DNA of 64,000 nt from Saccharospirillum sp043196875 (GTDB taxonomy: Bacteria > Pseudomonadota > Gammaproteobacteria > Pseudomonadales > Natronospirillaceae): the NCBI RefSeq assembly GCF_043196875.1, contig NZ_JBEBMX010000001.1, positions 558,001 through 622,000 on the forward strand, read 5' to 3'. Each line of letters starts with the position of its first letter. Positions within the stretch are counted from its first letter, which is position 1. The notes beneath the pieces are model-generated. The model did no database searches and was not told where the DNA came from. It saw nothing but the letters and a program-made list of their open reading frames with translations. The position numbers were made by a program, and so were the translations under genes. Positions 1 to 7,048 of the stretch are shown one piece after another.

Positions 1-80
1 GATGTCCAGTATGAACGAGGTCGTACGTCAGCTACGCAGGGGGAAATCTAAAGTAGAGGTTTTTCGTCTCGCCATTGCTA

Positions 81-569
81 ATGGGGGAAAAGCCGAAGAG
101 AATTGCAAAGTACCTAGCCAAAATTCCAGACCCGGATGATGCAAGAAAATACAATAAATACCATATTGCCGTAATTATCATTCACTGCCTTTTATCTATT
201 GCTCTCCTCAGCAACGCCTGGATCATTCTCACCAATCAAGCACCGACCATGAAAATTGTTCTTTCTAGCCTGATAATAGCTATAGCATCCACTATACTTT
301 ATTTGCTCATTAAAAAGCGCTCAACTGGCTATCTCGCTCTGTTCTACCTATATCTTTTTGGCCTGATTTTCGGCATCGAAAACGGTTCAGAATTATCGAC
401 TCAACTCTTGATTGATATGGGCATACAAATACTGCTCATTGCTCAAGTTGCGTTTACTAAGAAGAAGCTGTTTCCTTTCCAAAATCAAAGCCATAATAAA
501 AAATCCAAGGATGGCATTCACATCTTTACCAAAGGGCATTATGTGAACACACCTTTTACTCAATTATAA
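81..569 (+). CDS. Hypothetical four-helix membrane protein
   Basis: I do not recognise this protein of about 162 residues. Four hydrophobic stretches are visible, near residues 25-48, 58-76, 81-99 and 108-124. The N-terminus is basic (KPKRIAKYLAK) and the C-terminal tail is hydrophilic and Lys/Asn rich, so it is probably an inner-membrane protein. The frame is closed upstream by stops at 12-14 and 54-56. The first possible starts are TTG at 75 and ATG at 81; neither has a good ribosome site. The gene is AT-rich compared with most of the window, like the lipoprotein genes at 5.1-7.0 kb, which fits an accessory gene. No function is inferred. Confidence 0.6.
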   Translation: MGEKPKRIAKYLAKIPDPDDARKYNKYHIAVIIIHCLLSIALLSNAWIILTNQAPTMKIVLSSLIIAIASTILYLLIKKRSTGYLALFYLYLFGLIFGIENGSELSTQLLIDMGIQILLIAQVAFTKKKLFPFQNQSHNKKSKDGIHIFTKGHYVNTPFTQL

Positions 570-647
570 TCGGCGGATCGGAAATAGTAGTTATGCTAAT
601 AGATGAAACCAGTTTTGGGCTAACAATCTTTAGTAATCCAAACTTTT

Positions 648-1544
648 ATGCATAGCACTGACCTGAACTACACGCCTGCCCGACTTTCCGATGCAATCGA
701 CTTAGCCAACCTTCGTGCCAGGGCTATGCAACCCAGTCTTGAATTGCTGGGCCGCTTTGATGAGCAGCGCGTTCGCCAACGATTGCTCAGCACCTTCCAG
801 CCCGACGATACTCAAAAGATTTTTTATCAGGATAAGTTGGTCGGTTTTTATGTGTTGCTCGATAAAGTCGACCACCTCTATCTGGATCATTTCTACATCG
901 ATCCAGAATTTCAGGGACTCGGCATTGGCGGTGTGGTGATCACTGAGATTAAAAAACTGGCTCAACAGAAGCAGCAACCGATTCGTCTGGGGGCACTCAA
1001 AGGCAGCGATTCTAATAAATTTTATCGCCGACATGGTTTTCAACAAACGCACGAAAGTGATTTCGATATCTACTACCAGCTGGAAGCACCGACGAACACG
1101 GTCGAAATAAAGCTTGCACAAGCATCGGACATCGCCACCATTCGCGATTGCGCCGAGCAGGCCTTCGCTCAGTACATCGAAGCGATTGGCAAGCGACCGG
1201 CGCCTATGGACGCCGACTTCGACAACCAGATCAGCAAGCAGCAAATCTTCATCGCTCGTTACCAGTCGCAATTTGCCGGTTATGTTGCCTGTTACCCCGA
1301 TGGCAACGCACTGCATCTGGATGCTATCGCTGTGTTGCCTGCTTTTACTGGCCGAGGTATTGGCAAGCGTTTAATCGGTTATGTAGAAGACAAAGCAAAG
1401 GCGGAAGGTTTTCAGGTGGTGGAATTATTCACCAACGAAAAGATGACCAATAACCTGTCGCTCTACCCAAGCCTGGGTTATCAGGAAACCGATCGACGTT
1501 TGGATAGCGGTTACCAAAGAGTGTTCTTTCGCAAGCCGGTTTAG
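648..1544 (+). CDS. Tandem GNAT-family N-acetyltransferase
   Basis: This 298-residue protein has two GNAT domains in tandem, roughly residues 8-145 and 150-297. Each half has an acetyl-CoA pyrophosphate loop: a QGLGIG motif near residue 90 in the first and a GRGIGKRL motif near residue 235 in the second. Such proteins transfer an acetyl group from acetyl-CoA to an amine; the substrate cannot be read from sequence. The Shine-Dalgarno sequence before ATG 648 is weak. The gene is monocistronic and its end overlaps by 4 bp the end of the convergent NTF2-like gene. In duplicated GNATs often only one half is catalytic; which one is not clear here. Confidence 0.85.
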   Translation: MHSTDLNYTPARLSDAIDLANLRARAMQPSLELLGRFDEQRVRQRLLSTFQPDDTQKIFYQDKLVGFYVLLDKVDHLYLDHFYIDPEFQGLGIGGVVITEIKKLAQQKQQPIRLGALKGSDSNKFYRRHGFQQTHESDFDIYYQLEAPTNTVEIKLAQASDIATIRDCAEQAFAQYIEAIGKRPAPMDADFDNQISKQQIFIARYQSQFAGYVACYPDGNALHLDAIAVLPAFTGRGIGKRLIGYVEDKAKAEGFQVVELFTNEKMTNNLSLYPSLGYQETDRRLDSGYQRVFFRKPV

Positions 1545-1930
1545 TCGTCAGCAAAAGGGCCCAGATGTTCGGTGATGATCCACCAGCGGTCTTGTTCGAA
1601 GATCAGCACGCTGGTGCCACGGCCACCACCGGAAGCAGCTTCGCCATCGATCATTCCCTGCCAGTGAAATTCGTAGAGCGCGACGACCGAAGCGGCTGAT
1701 TGATGCACCCAATGTAATTTAGAGATGGTGTATTGCTCGTCTTCAATGCTGCGAAAATTCTGTTCGAAAATGGAGCGGACTGCGGCCTTGCCTTTAAAGG
1801 TACCGTTGGCAAAGGTTACGCAGACTTTATCGTGTAGAAGCGGTTCAACAACCGACCAGCGTTGCGACGCCAGCGCCTTTTCATAAACTTCCAAGAGTTC
1901 GGCGGGAGTCATCGCTGCGATTTCCTTCAT
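1541..1930 (-). CDS. NTF2-like (SnoaL/DUF4440-type) protein
   Basis: A 129-residue protein with the size and pattern of the NTF2-like fold: an N-terminal helix (AELLEVYEKAL), a middle segment in which a new helix follows a GTFKGKAAVR turn, and C-terminal strands ending in WWIITEHLGPF. Members act as small hydrolases, isomerases or ligand-binding proteins, and the sequence alone does not say which. It overlaps the upstream oxygenase gene by 4 bp (ATGA), so the two are translationally coupled and may act on the same small molecule. No signal peptide is visible, so it is cytoplasmic. Confidence 0.75.
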   Translation of the reverse strand: MKEIAAMTPAELLEVYEKALASQRWSVVEPLLHDKVCVTFANGTFKGKAAVRSIFEQNFRSIEDEQYTISKLHWVHQSAASVVALYEFHWQGMIDGEAASGGGRGTSVLIFEQDRWWIITEHLGPFADD

Positions 1931-2598
1931 CGCAAATCCACCCGAGCATTAAAGGCCAAGACTACTCGTTCTTGATCGCCAAAATACGGCAACGCCGAGT
2001 GTTTTAAATAGGACGGAAAAATCACCACCTGACCGGCCACCGGTGCCACATCCCAAAAGCCGGCGCCATCCAAATAGGCCGTACCGGCATCCATATAATG
2101 CGCGGCATTATGGCGCGGGTCGTAAAACCGATTAACGCCGTTGCGGGTCTGCAAGTTGGAAGCGCCAGGGTCGAGACAATAAATACCGCACCAGGAACAA
2201 TTGGGGTGCGAATGGGCATCGTGATACCCGCCATTAGCAGTAAGGTGATACCAGCTTTCAATAATCTGGGCGTCGGGTTCGGCGTCTTCCGGCCAGTAGG
2301 GTGCGTTGACGCTGGTGGCGCATTCAAGCACCAGATCGGTGAGCAACTGACGCAAGGTTTGCAGGTCAGCATCGTCGCTTTCCAGAAAGTCCAGCTCACT
2401 TTCGAACAGGGCGTGTTTGGCGCTCACCGCTACCTGGCTGGCGATAGCCTGCTGCGATTGATCACGATGCGCCTTGATGGCATCGAGTACCGGTTGCTTC
2501 AGCATGTCATGGTAAGGGTTGGTGCACAGAAACAGATCGGTGGTCCAGGTGGGCCAGTGTTCGATATCGGGCGGATCGGTGATCAGGGTGTCGGTCAT
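1927..2598 (-). CDS. Putative 2OG-Fe(II) oxygenase (TIGR02466 type)
   Basis: A 223-residue protein resembling the TIGR02466 group of putative 2-oxoglutarate/Fe(II) oxygenases. The iron-binding region is visible as GGYHDAHSHPNC (about residues 130-141), the distal His lies in IFPSYLKHSALPY near residue 200, and an Arg in ERVVLAFNARV would bind the 2-oxoglutarate carboxylate. Such enzymes hydroxylate a substrate while converting 2-oxoglutarate to succinate; the substrate is unknown. It is first in a two-gene unit with the NTF2-like gene (4-bp overlap). The ATG at 2598 is the only convincing start. Family assignment is fairly safe, function is open. Confidence 0.8.
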   Translation of the reverse strand: MTDTLITDPPDIEHWPTWTTDLFLCTNPYHDMLKQPVLDAIKAHRDQSQQAIASQVAVSAKHALFESELDFLESDDADLQTLRQLLTDLVLECATSVNAPYWPEDAEPDAQIIESWYHLTANGGYHDAHSHPNCSWCGIYCLDPGASNLQTRNGVNRFYDPRHNAAHYMDAGTAYLDGAGFWDVAPVAGQVVIFPSYLKHSALPYFGDQERVVLAFNARVDLR

Positions 2599-2721
2599 AG
2601 CACAGTCGGAGGTTGAATAATAATCCGCAGTGTAGCGATCACACTGGGTGAGGAACAGCGCTATTGCCGCGCCCCATCAGGCTGACTAATCTGCTTAAGT
2701 CACCTTTGCCGAGTCGCCATT

Positions 2722-3030
2722 ATGACGCAAACCTCCAGGCCCTGGCTGCTGCCCTTGCTGGCCCATCTCGTCCTGATCGCCAGCATACCGGTTTGGTTTA
2801 TTACTCTGGTGTTCAGCGGCCTGCTGTTAACCGGCCACGACCCTGGCCCACCTCTGGCGGCTTATTGGCTGTTCGCGCTGCTTTGGTTGACGCCGGCCAC
2901 TATGGCTGGTCTGCTGCTGATGCTCTGGCACGCCCTCTATCAGCGCCTGGCCGTGCGTGCCAATCGACTGGCCACTGCCTTGCTGATTATCCAAATAATC
3001 AGCCTGTTTTGGCTGCTGGTCACCGACTGA
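2722..3030 (+). CDS. Small hypothetical membrane protein
   Basis: A 102-residue protein that is mostly hydrophobic, with three likely membrane helices near residues 10-35, 45-68 and 82-100. The loop at residues 38-44 is short and Pro/Gly rich (HDPGPPL), and the one conserved-looking charged patch is LYQRLAVRANR between helices 2 and 3. I recognise no family. It sits alone between the minus-strand oxygenase pair and the GNAT-nitrilase gene. The hydrophobic periodicity and good codon usage support a real gene, but the start lacks a strong ribosome site. Confidence 0.55.
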   Translation: MTQTSRPWLLPLLAHLVLIASIPVWFITLVFSGLLLTGHDPGPPLAAYWLFALLWLTPATMAGLLLMLWHALYQRLAVRANRLATALLIIQIISLFWLLVTD

Positions 3031-3101
3031 TCTTCGCTGTCAGCCCGGTTTCGTTGCTACAATAGCGGACTTCCACTTTTTCAGCGCCGCGGAGCCGATT
3101 G

Positions 3102-4652
3102 ATGCTGCAACAGGACGACACTCACCTGAACCTGCGCAACCTGACCAGCGAGGATTACCCTCAGCTGAAACGGTTGATGGATCGTGTCTACGACGACATC
3201 GGCGGTTCCTGGTACAAAGAAACCATCGACACCCTGGTTGCCGATTTTCCGGATGGCCAGATCGTTATCGACGACGATGGCGTGCTAGTCGGTGTGGCGC
3301 TCAGTCTGCTGGTCGACTACGCCACCTTTTCCAACCCGCACAAATACGATGATCTGATCGGCCATCGCGAAATTATTCTGAACAATCCCGAAGGCGATGC
3401 GCTCTATGGACTGGACGTGCTGATCGATCCCGATTACCGCGGCCACCGCCTCGGCCGTCGCCTGTACGACACCCGTAAGGAACTGTGCCGCTCGATGAAT
3501 CTGCGCGCCATCCTGGCGGGCGGTCGCATTCCTAATTACCACGAACATTCGGACCAACTGAAACCGACCGAATACATCGATCAGGTTGCGCGCAAGGAAA
3601 TCCACGACCCGATTTTATCCTTCCAGCTGGCCAACGATTTTCAGGTGAAACGCCTGATGCGCAAATACCTGCCCGAAGATGAAAAATCGCACGGCTATGC
3701 CACCTTGCTGGAATGGAACAACATCCTTTATGAACCCGCCGACAGAGTGATTGAAAACACTCGAACCCAGGCGCGCGTCGGTGCGGTGCAGTGGCAAATG
3801 CGGGTGTTCGAATCGGTCGAGGATGTGTTGCAACAGGTCGAATATTTCGTCGATGCGCTGTCCGATTATCAAAGTGATTTCGCCGTCTTTCCGGAACTCT
3901 TTAACGCGCCGCTGATGGGCCTGACCGATCAGTCCGATCAGGTAGCCGCCATTCGTTATTTAGGCACTCACACCGAAGCTTTTAAAAGCGAACTGTCGCG
4001 TATGGCGGTGAGCTACAACATCAATATTATTGGCGGCTCGATGATCGAAGAAGGCGACGATCAGCGGGTTTATAATGTCGCCTATTTATTCCGCCGCGAC
4101 GGCACCACCGAACGCCAGGCCAAACTGCATATTACCCCGCAGGAAAAACGCGACTGGGTGATTGAAGGCGGCCATGATCTGGCCGTGTTCCAGACCGATG
4201 CTGGTCGCATCGGCATGTTGATCTGCTACGATGTCGAATTCCCCGAACTGTCGCGTCTGCTCGCCGACGACGACATGGACATTCTGTTCGTGCCATTCTG
4301 GACCGATACCAAAAACGGTTATCTGCGCGTACGTCATTGTGCTCAGGCACGCGCCATTGAAAACGAATGTTATGTGGTTATCTGCGGCAGCGTTGGTAAC
4401 CTGCCGTCCATTGAAAACCTCGATATTCAATACGCTCAGTCAGCCGTGTTCAGCCCGTCCGATTTCGCCTTCCCGCACGATGCGGTATTGAACGAAACTA
4501 CACCCAACACCGAGATGATTTTCTTCTCGGATGTGGATTTTTCACGCTTGAAAATCGTCCGCAACGAAGGCTCGGTCACCAACCTGAAAGATCGTCGCAA
4601 GGATTTGTTCAGCTTAAAGCGGCGCGTGCAACTTAGCCGTGGTGACGACTAA
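3102..4652 (+). CDS. Fused GNAT acetyltransferase / carbon-nitrogen hydrolase
   Basis: A 516-residue two-domain protein. Residues about 10-200 form a GNAT domain with an acetyl-CoA loop RGHRLGRRLYD. Residues about 225-500 form a nitrilase-superfamily domain with the complete catalytic triad: Glu265 in VFPELF, Lys341 in AKLHITP and Cys375 in MLICYDVEFPE. The nitrilase half should hydrolyse an amide or nitrile C-N bond; the GNAT half should acylate an amine. The native substrate is unknown. ATG 3102 was chosen over TTG 3099 because GGAG lies 7 nt before it. The DUF1232 gene follows after 8 bp and is probably co-transcribed. Confidence 0.9.
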   Translation: MLQQDDTHLNLRNLTSEDYPQLKRLMDRVYDDIGGSWYKETIDTLVADFPDGQIVIDDDGVLVGVALSLLVDYATFSNPHKYDDLIGHREIILNNPEGDALYGLDVLIDPDYRGHRLGRRLYDTRKELCRSMNLRAILAGGRIPNYHEHSDQLKPTEYIDQVARKEIHDPILSFQLANDFQVKRLMRKYLPEDEKSHGYATLLEWNNILYEPADRVIENTRTQARVGAVQWQMRVFESVEDVLQQVEYFVDALSDYQSDFAVFPELFNAPLMGLTDQSDQVAAIRYLGTHTEAFKSELSRMAVSYNINIIGGSMIEEGDDQRVYNVAYLFRRDGTTERQAKLHITPQEKRDWVIEGGHDLAVFQTDAGRIGMLICYDVEFPELSRLLADDDMDILFVPFWTDTKNGYLRVRHCAQARAIENECYVVICGSVGNLPSIENLDIQYAQSAVFSPSDFAFPHDAVLNETTPNTEMIFFSDVDFSRLKIVRNEGSVTNLKDRRKDLFSLKRRVQLSRGDD

Positions 4653-4660
4653 CGAGCGCC

Positions 4661-5041
4661 ATGGCCATGTATGAAAAACTGAAACAGTTCGCCACCGCCA
4701 TGAAAACCCGGCTGGTGGTTTTATACTTGGCCGTGCGAGACCCAAGAACGCCCTGGTACGCCCGCGCTCTGGGCGTCGGTGTCGTCGCCTATGCGCTGTC
4801 TCCGATCGACTTGATTCCCGATTTTATCCCCGTCTTCGGCTTGCTTGATGACTTGCTGTTGGTGCCGATTGGGTTGTGGTGGGTCGATCGGATGATACCA
4901 GCGCAAGTGCGACAGGAGTGTATGGAACGGGCTAAGGAACTAAAGCCCCCCTCCGCCAGTAAAGCAGGGGCAGCTTTGATTCTGATTGTGTGGGTGGCTG
5001 CTGCGGCCTGGATAGTGGATGTAGTGCTACAGCGAATATAG
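4661..5041 (+). CDS. DUF1232 (YkvA-type) membrane protein
   Basis: A 126-residue protein with the DUF1232 signature: a helix followed by ALGVGVVAYALSPIDLIPDFIP, a short loop and GLLDDLLLVPIGLWW (residues about 35-80). The SPIDLIPDFIPV core is diagnostic for YkvA-like proteins, small membrane-associated proteins of unknown role. A further hydrophobic segment closes the C-terminus. The gene begins 8 bp after the GNAT-nitrilase stop, so the two probably share a transcript. No function can be stated. Confidence 0.85.
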   Translation: MAMYEKLKQFATAMKTRLVVLYLAVRDPRTPWYARALGVGVVAYALSPIDLIPDFIPVFGLLDDLLLVPIGLWWVDRMIPAQVRQECMERAKELKPPSASKAGAALILIVWVAAAAWIVDVVLQRI

Positions 5042-5148
5042 TCAAAAGATCTGCTCTCTCGGCGGTTCCCTTACTAACGTCGCAGCTGCATCTTTTGAAT
5101 CACTCTTTCGAACTACACTCCCTGCTAGGGTTACGAACATACGACTGA

Positions 5149-5586
5149 TCAAGGCATATTGTGGGAGAATCGAAGATCAACTCCGGCTTCTTTAGCAACG
5201 CCTGTCAAACTCTCCCAATACTTTTCAGCCCCAAGGAAATACACCAATTTGCCATCGATGGTTCCAGCGCCCTCTTTCATCGCACGTTCCAATGTGGCGG
5301 CAGCAACCGCATCTGAGTCACTGTATACGACGATAGGGTCGCTTGCAGAAAGTGATTGCATATAAGCCAGTAAGTCGCCAGAAGGCTTTGATGAAGCCAG
5401 CTTAATGGTAGCAACCAACAGAGTGTCACTGATAATTGTATCAGTGTTTGGTACTTCAAAAATATAAATCGTCTCATACCCGGAACGAATTTCTTCGATA
5501 TCTGCTTCCCGGCGATCCATACCGCCAACAGTTGCACATCCTGAAAGCAGAAATAGGAAAAGAAAAATAGCTATAATTACTTTCAT
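5149..5586 (-). CDS. Hypothetical lipoprotein
   Basis: A 145-residue protein with a classical lipoprotein signal: basic start, hydrophobic run FLFLFLL, then the lipobox LSGC (Cys at about residue 17). The mature part contains PIVVYSDSDAVAAATLERAMKEG, which looks like an alpha/beta segment, and GKLVYFLGAEKYWESL. I recognise no family. It is the last of three AT-rich lipoprotein genes downstream of the two-partner secretion operon on the same strand, but separate from the next one by about 150 bp, so it may have its own promoter. A role as an envelope lipoprotein is all that can be supported. Confidence 0.7.
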   Translation of the reverse strand: MKVIIAIFLFLFLLSGCATVGGMDRREADIEEIRSGYETIYIFEVPNTDTIISDTLLVATIKLASSKPSGDLLAYMQSLSASDPIVVYSDSDAVAAATLERAMKEGAGTIDGKLVYFLGAEKYWESLTGVAKEAGVDLRFSHNMP

Positions 5587-5738
5587 AGTATTGTTCCCTG
5601 GTTGATTGACTCGGATACTTACCGATCTAATATTCCGTGAATGCGCATGTTACCCGCCACCTTCAACGTTGACGGAATAGTGTTGAGATCGAGACCTGCA
5701 AAACGTTCTATATAATCCAATACGACCAGTACCTTTCC

Positions 5739-6350
5739 TTAGAAGTTACTGTTTGCTAATGGTGGGTCAAAAGGAAAGTAAGGTTCCTGAAACCATGGAA
5801 AATCACCTCTCAGATCCACCATATCTTCACGAGTTAATCGCTGCGCCTTTAGCGGAATATGATACTCGATTCCATCAAGATCCAACTCAACGGTAAGTCC
5901 CACCTCTGTGCCGTAGTTAGCAATCGGAAAAGTTCCTGGATGTACTTGGGTAACGGTATGCGGATCCAACTGAATGGCCTGCTCCAAATTTACAGGCTGG
6001 TCGGCTCTATCAGGTATGACCCGAAACCTAAACACCTGCCGTGGTGCTTCACTTAAATTAATCAGATAGCCCGTCACAATCCCATTGGCCTTTAAATCAC
6101 CGGGTCCCAATATGCCCATCCAGTCCTGAAACGAGTAAAGCGGGCTAACTTTCTTGTCATGATCCAGCCAAACTTCTACACCGACCTCGCCTTCTATTAC
6201 CCAACTTGCAGAGCTGTAATACTTAGACCAATAGACTGTTTCACTTCTTCCATTTTTGAATGAAGTGGTGGTCATGGTATTAGTATTTGTGGCACAGCCT
6301 GTGACTATAAATACCACCGTTAAAAAGATAGCTGACTTCGAAAGATTCAT
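5739..6350 (-). CDS. Hypothetical lipoprotein
   Basis: A 203-residue protein with a signal peptide and lipobox (VTGC, Cys near residue 19), so it should be anchored in the envelope. The mature domain looks beta-rich (VEVWLDHDKKVS, QVFRFRVIPDR, TEVGLTVELDLDGIEYHIPL) and may be an immunoglobulin-like or jelly-roll fold. I recognise no family. It lies downstream of the exoprotein operon but is separated from the preceding small lipoprotein gene by nearly 300 bp. A good ribosome site (reverse complement of gcctcct) lies just before ATG 6350. An additional immunity or envelope role is only a guess. Confidence 0.7.
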   Translation of the reverse strand: MNLSKSAIFLTVVFIVTGCATNTNTMTTTSFKNGRSETVYWSKYYSSASWVIEGEVGVEVWLDHDKKVSPLYSFQDWMGILGPGDLKANGIVTGYLINLSEAPRQVFRFRVIPDRADQPVNLEQAIQLDPHTVTQVHPGTFPIANYGTEVGLTVELDLDGIEYHIPLKAQRLTREDMVDLRGDFPWFQEPYFPFDPPLANSNF

Positions 6351-6643
6351 AAAGCCTCCTCAAAATAATAGATATCTCTAATAATTTACTACCAAACAGG
6401 TATCATCGAAATTTCCGTATCTATATTTATTTTAGTCACACCATCAAATAGCCTTGGCCCTACTTTCATTATTCATTCTATTCGTAATTTCTTCAATGTT
6501 AATTGACATTCCTTAAACGTCATAAGCCGGCCTTTTAAAAAATACAATAGCAACCTTCCCTTAATTAATTGCCTTGGCCTCGCGATGATATAAACTATGT
6601 ATCCTATTCTATAATCAATCGAATCATTCAAGGGCTACCGTAT
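6351..6643. other. AT-rich gap without a recognisable gene
   Basis: This gap between two minus-strand lipoprotein genes is strongly AT-rich. The short open frames in it lack ribosome sites and coding character. A promoter for the downstream lipoprotein at 5739-6350 is the likeliest content; I could not pick a convincing -35/-10 pair. No clear terminator hairpin follows the small lipoprotein gene ending at 6644. Confidence 0.4.
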
Positions 6644-7048
6644 TCAAAAAAACACTTTAAACCAAGAATTTTTAGGGTGCTTCTCACGATAAGAAATACA
6701 TCCAGGAGTGGAGTACATGAAGCTATTACTTCCTTTGAAGCACACATGAGAATTTAGCGGTAAATATCCCAATCCTACTACGTCATAAGCATCTTCCATA
6801 TAGTCAAATCCACGATTTAACATACAATTATGTGAGAAGATAATTTCATCTCGACCGCTATGGCCACTAGGAATATCACGCCAACATTCAGATAATAAAA
6901 CTGCCTGCGTTTCTTCTAGAGTATAGCCATCCTTACTCCACTGACTCCCAGTTGGAGCGCTAATTCTACCAAAGTAAAAAAAAGCACATGCACCCAAAGT
7001 TATAGTAAAAACGAACAGTAAAATGATAAGCAGAATTTTTTTAATCAA
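6644..7048 (-). CDS. Small cysteine-rich lipoprotein, candidate immunity protein
   Basis: A 134-residue protein that starts inside the stop codon of the exoprotein gene (ATGA, 4-bp overlap), so its synthesis is coupled to it. The N-terminus is a signal peptide with lipobox LGAC (Cys21). Four further Cys (about residues 55, 73, 102 and 117) could make two disulfides in the periplasm. I recognise no family. Position directly 3' of a CdiA-like gene is where CDI immunity genes lie, and lipoprotein immunity proteins are known for phospholipase effectors of type VI secretion. Immunity is therefore a reasonable inference, not shown. It is AT-rich compared with tpsB and the 5' part of tpsA, as immunity genes often are. 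Confidence 0.7.
   Translation of the reverse strand: MIKKILLIILLFVFTITLGACAFFYFGRISAPTGSQWSKDGYTLEETQAVLLSECWRDIPSGHSGRDEIIFSHNCMLNRGFDYMEDAYDVVGLGYLPLNSHVCFKGSNSFMYSTPGCISYREKHPKNSWFKVFF

Noticed and set aside
2..139. Open frame from the window edge (starts MSSMNEVVRQ), overlapping the first membrane protein gene
   Set aside because: It is cut by the edge, overlaps a better-supported gene in another frame, and its last third looks like a shadow translation. It could be the end of an upstream gene, but this cannot be told here.
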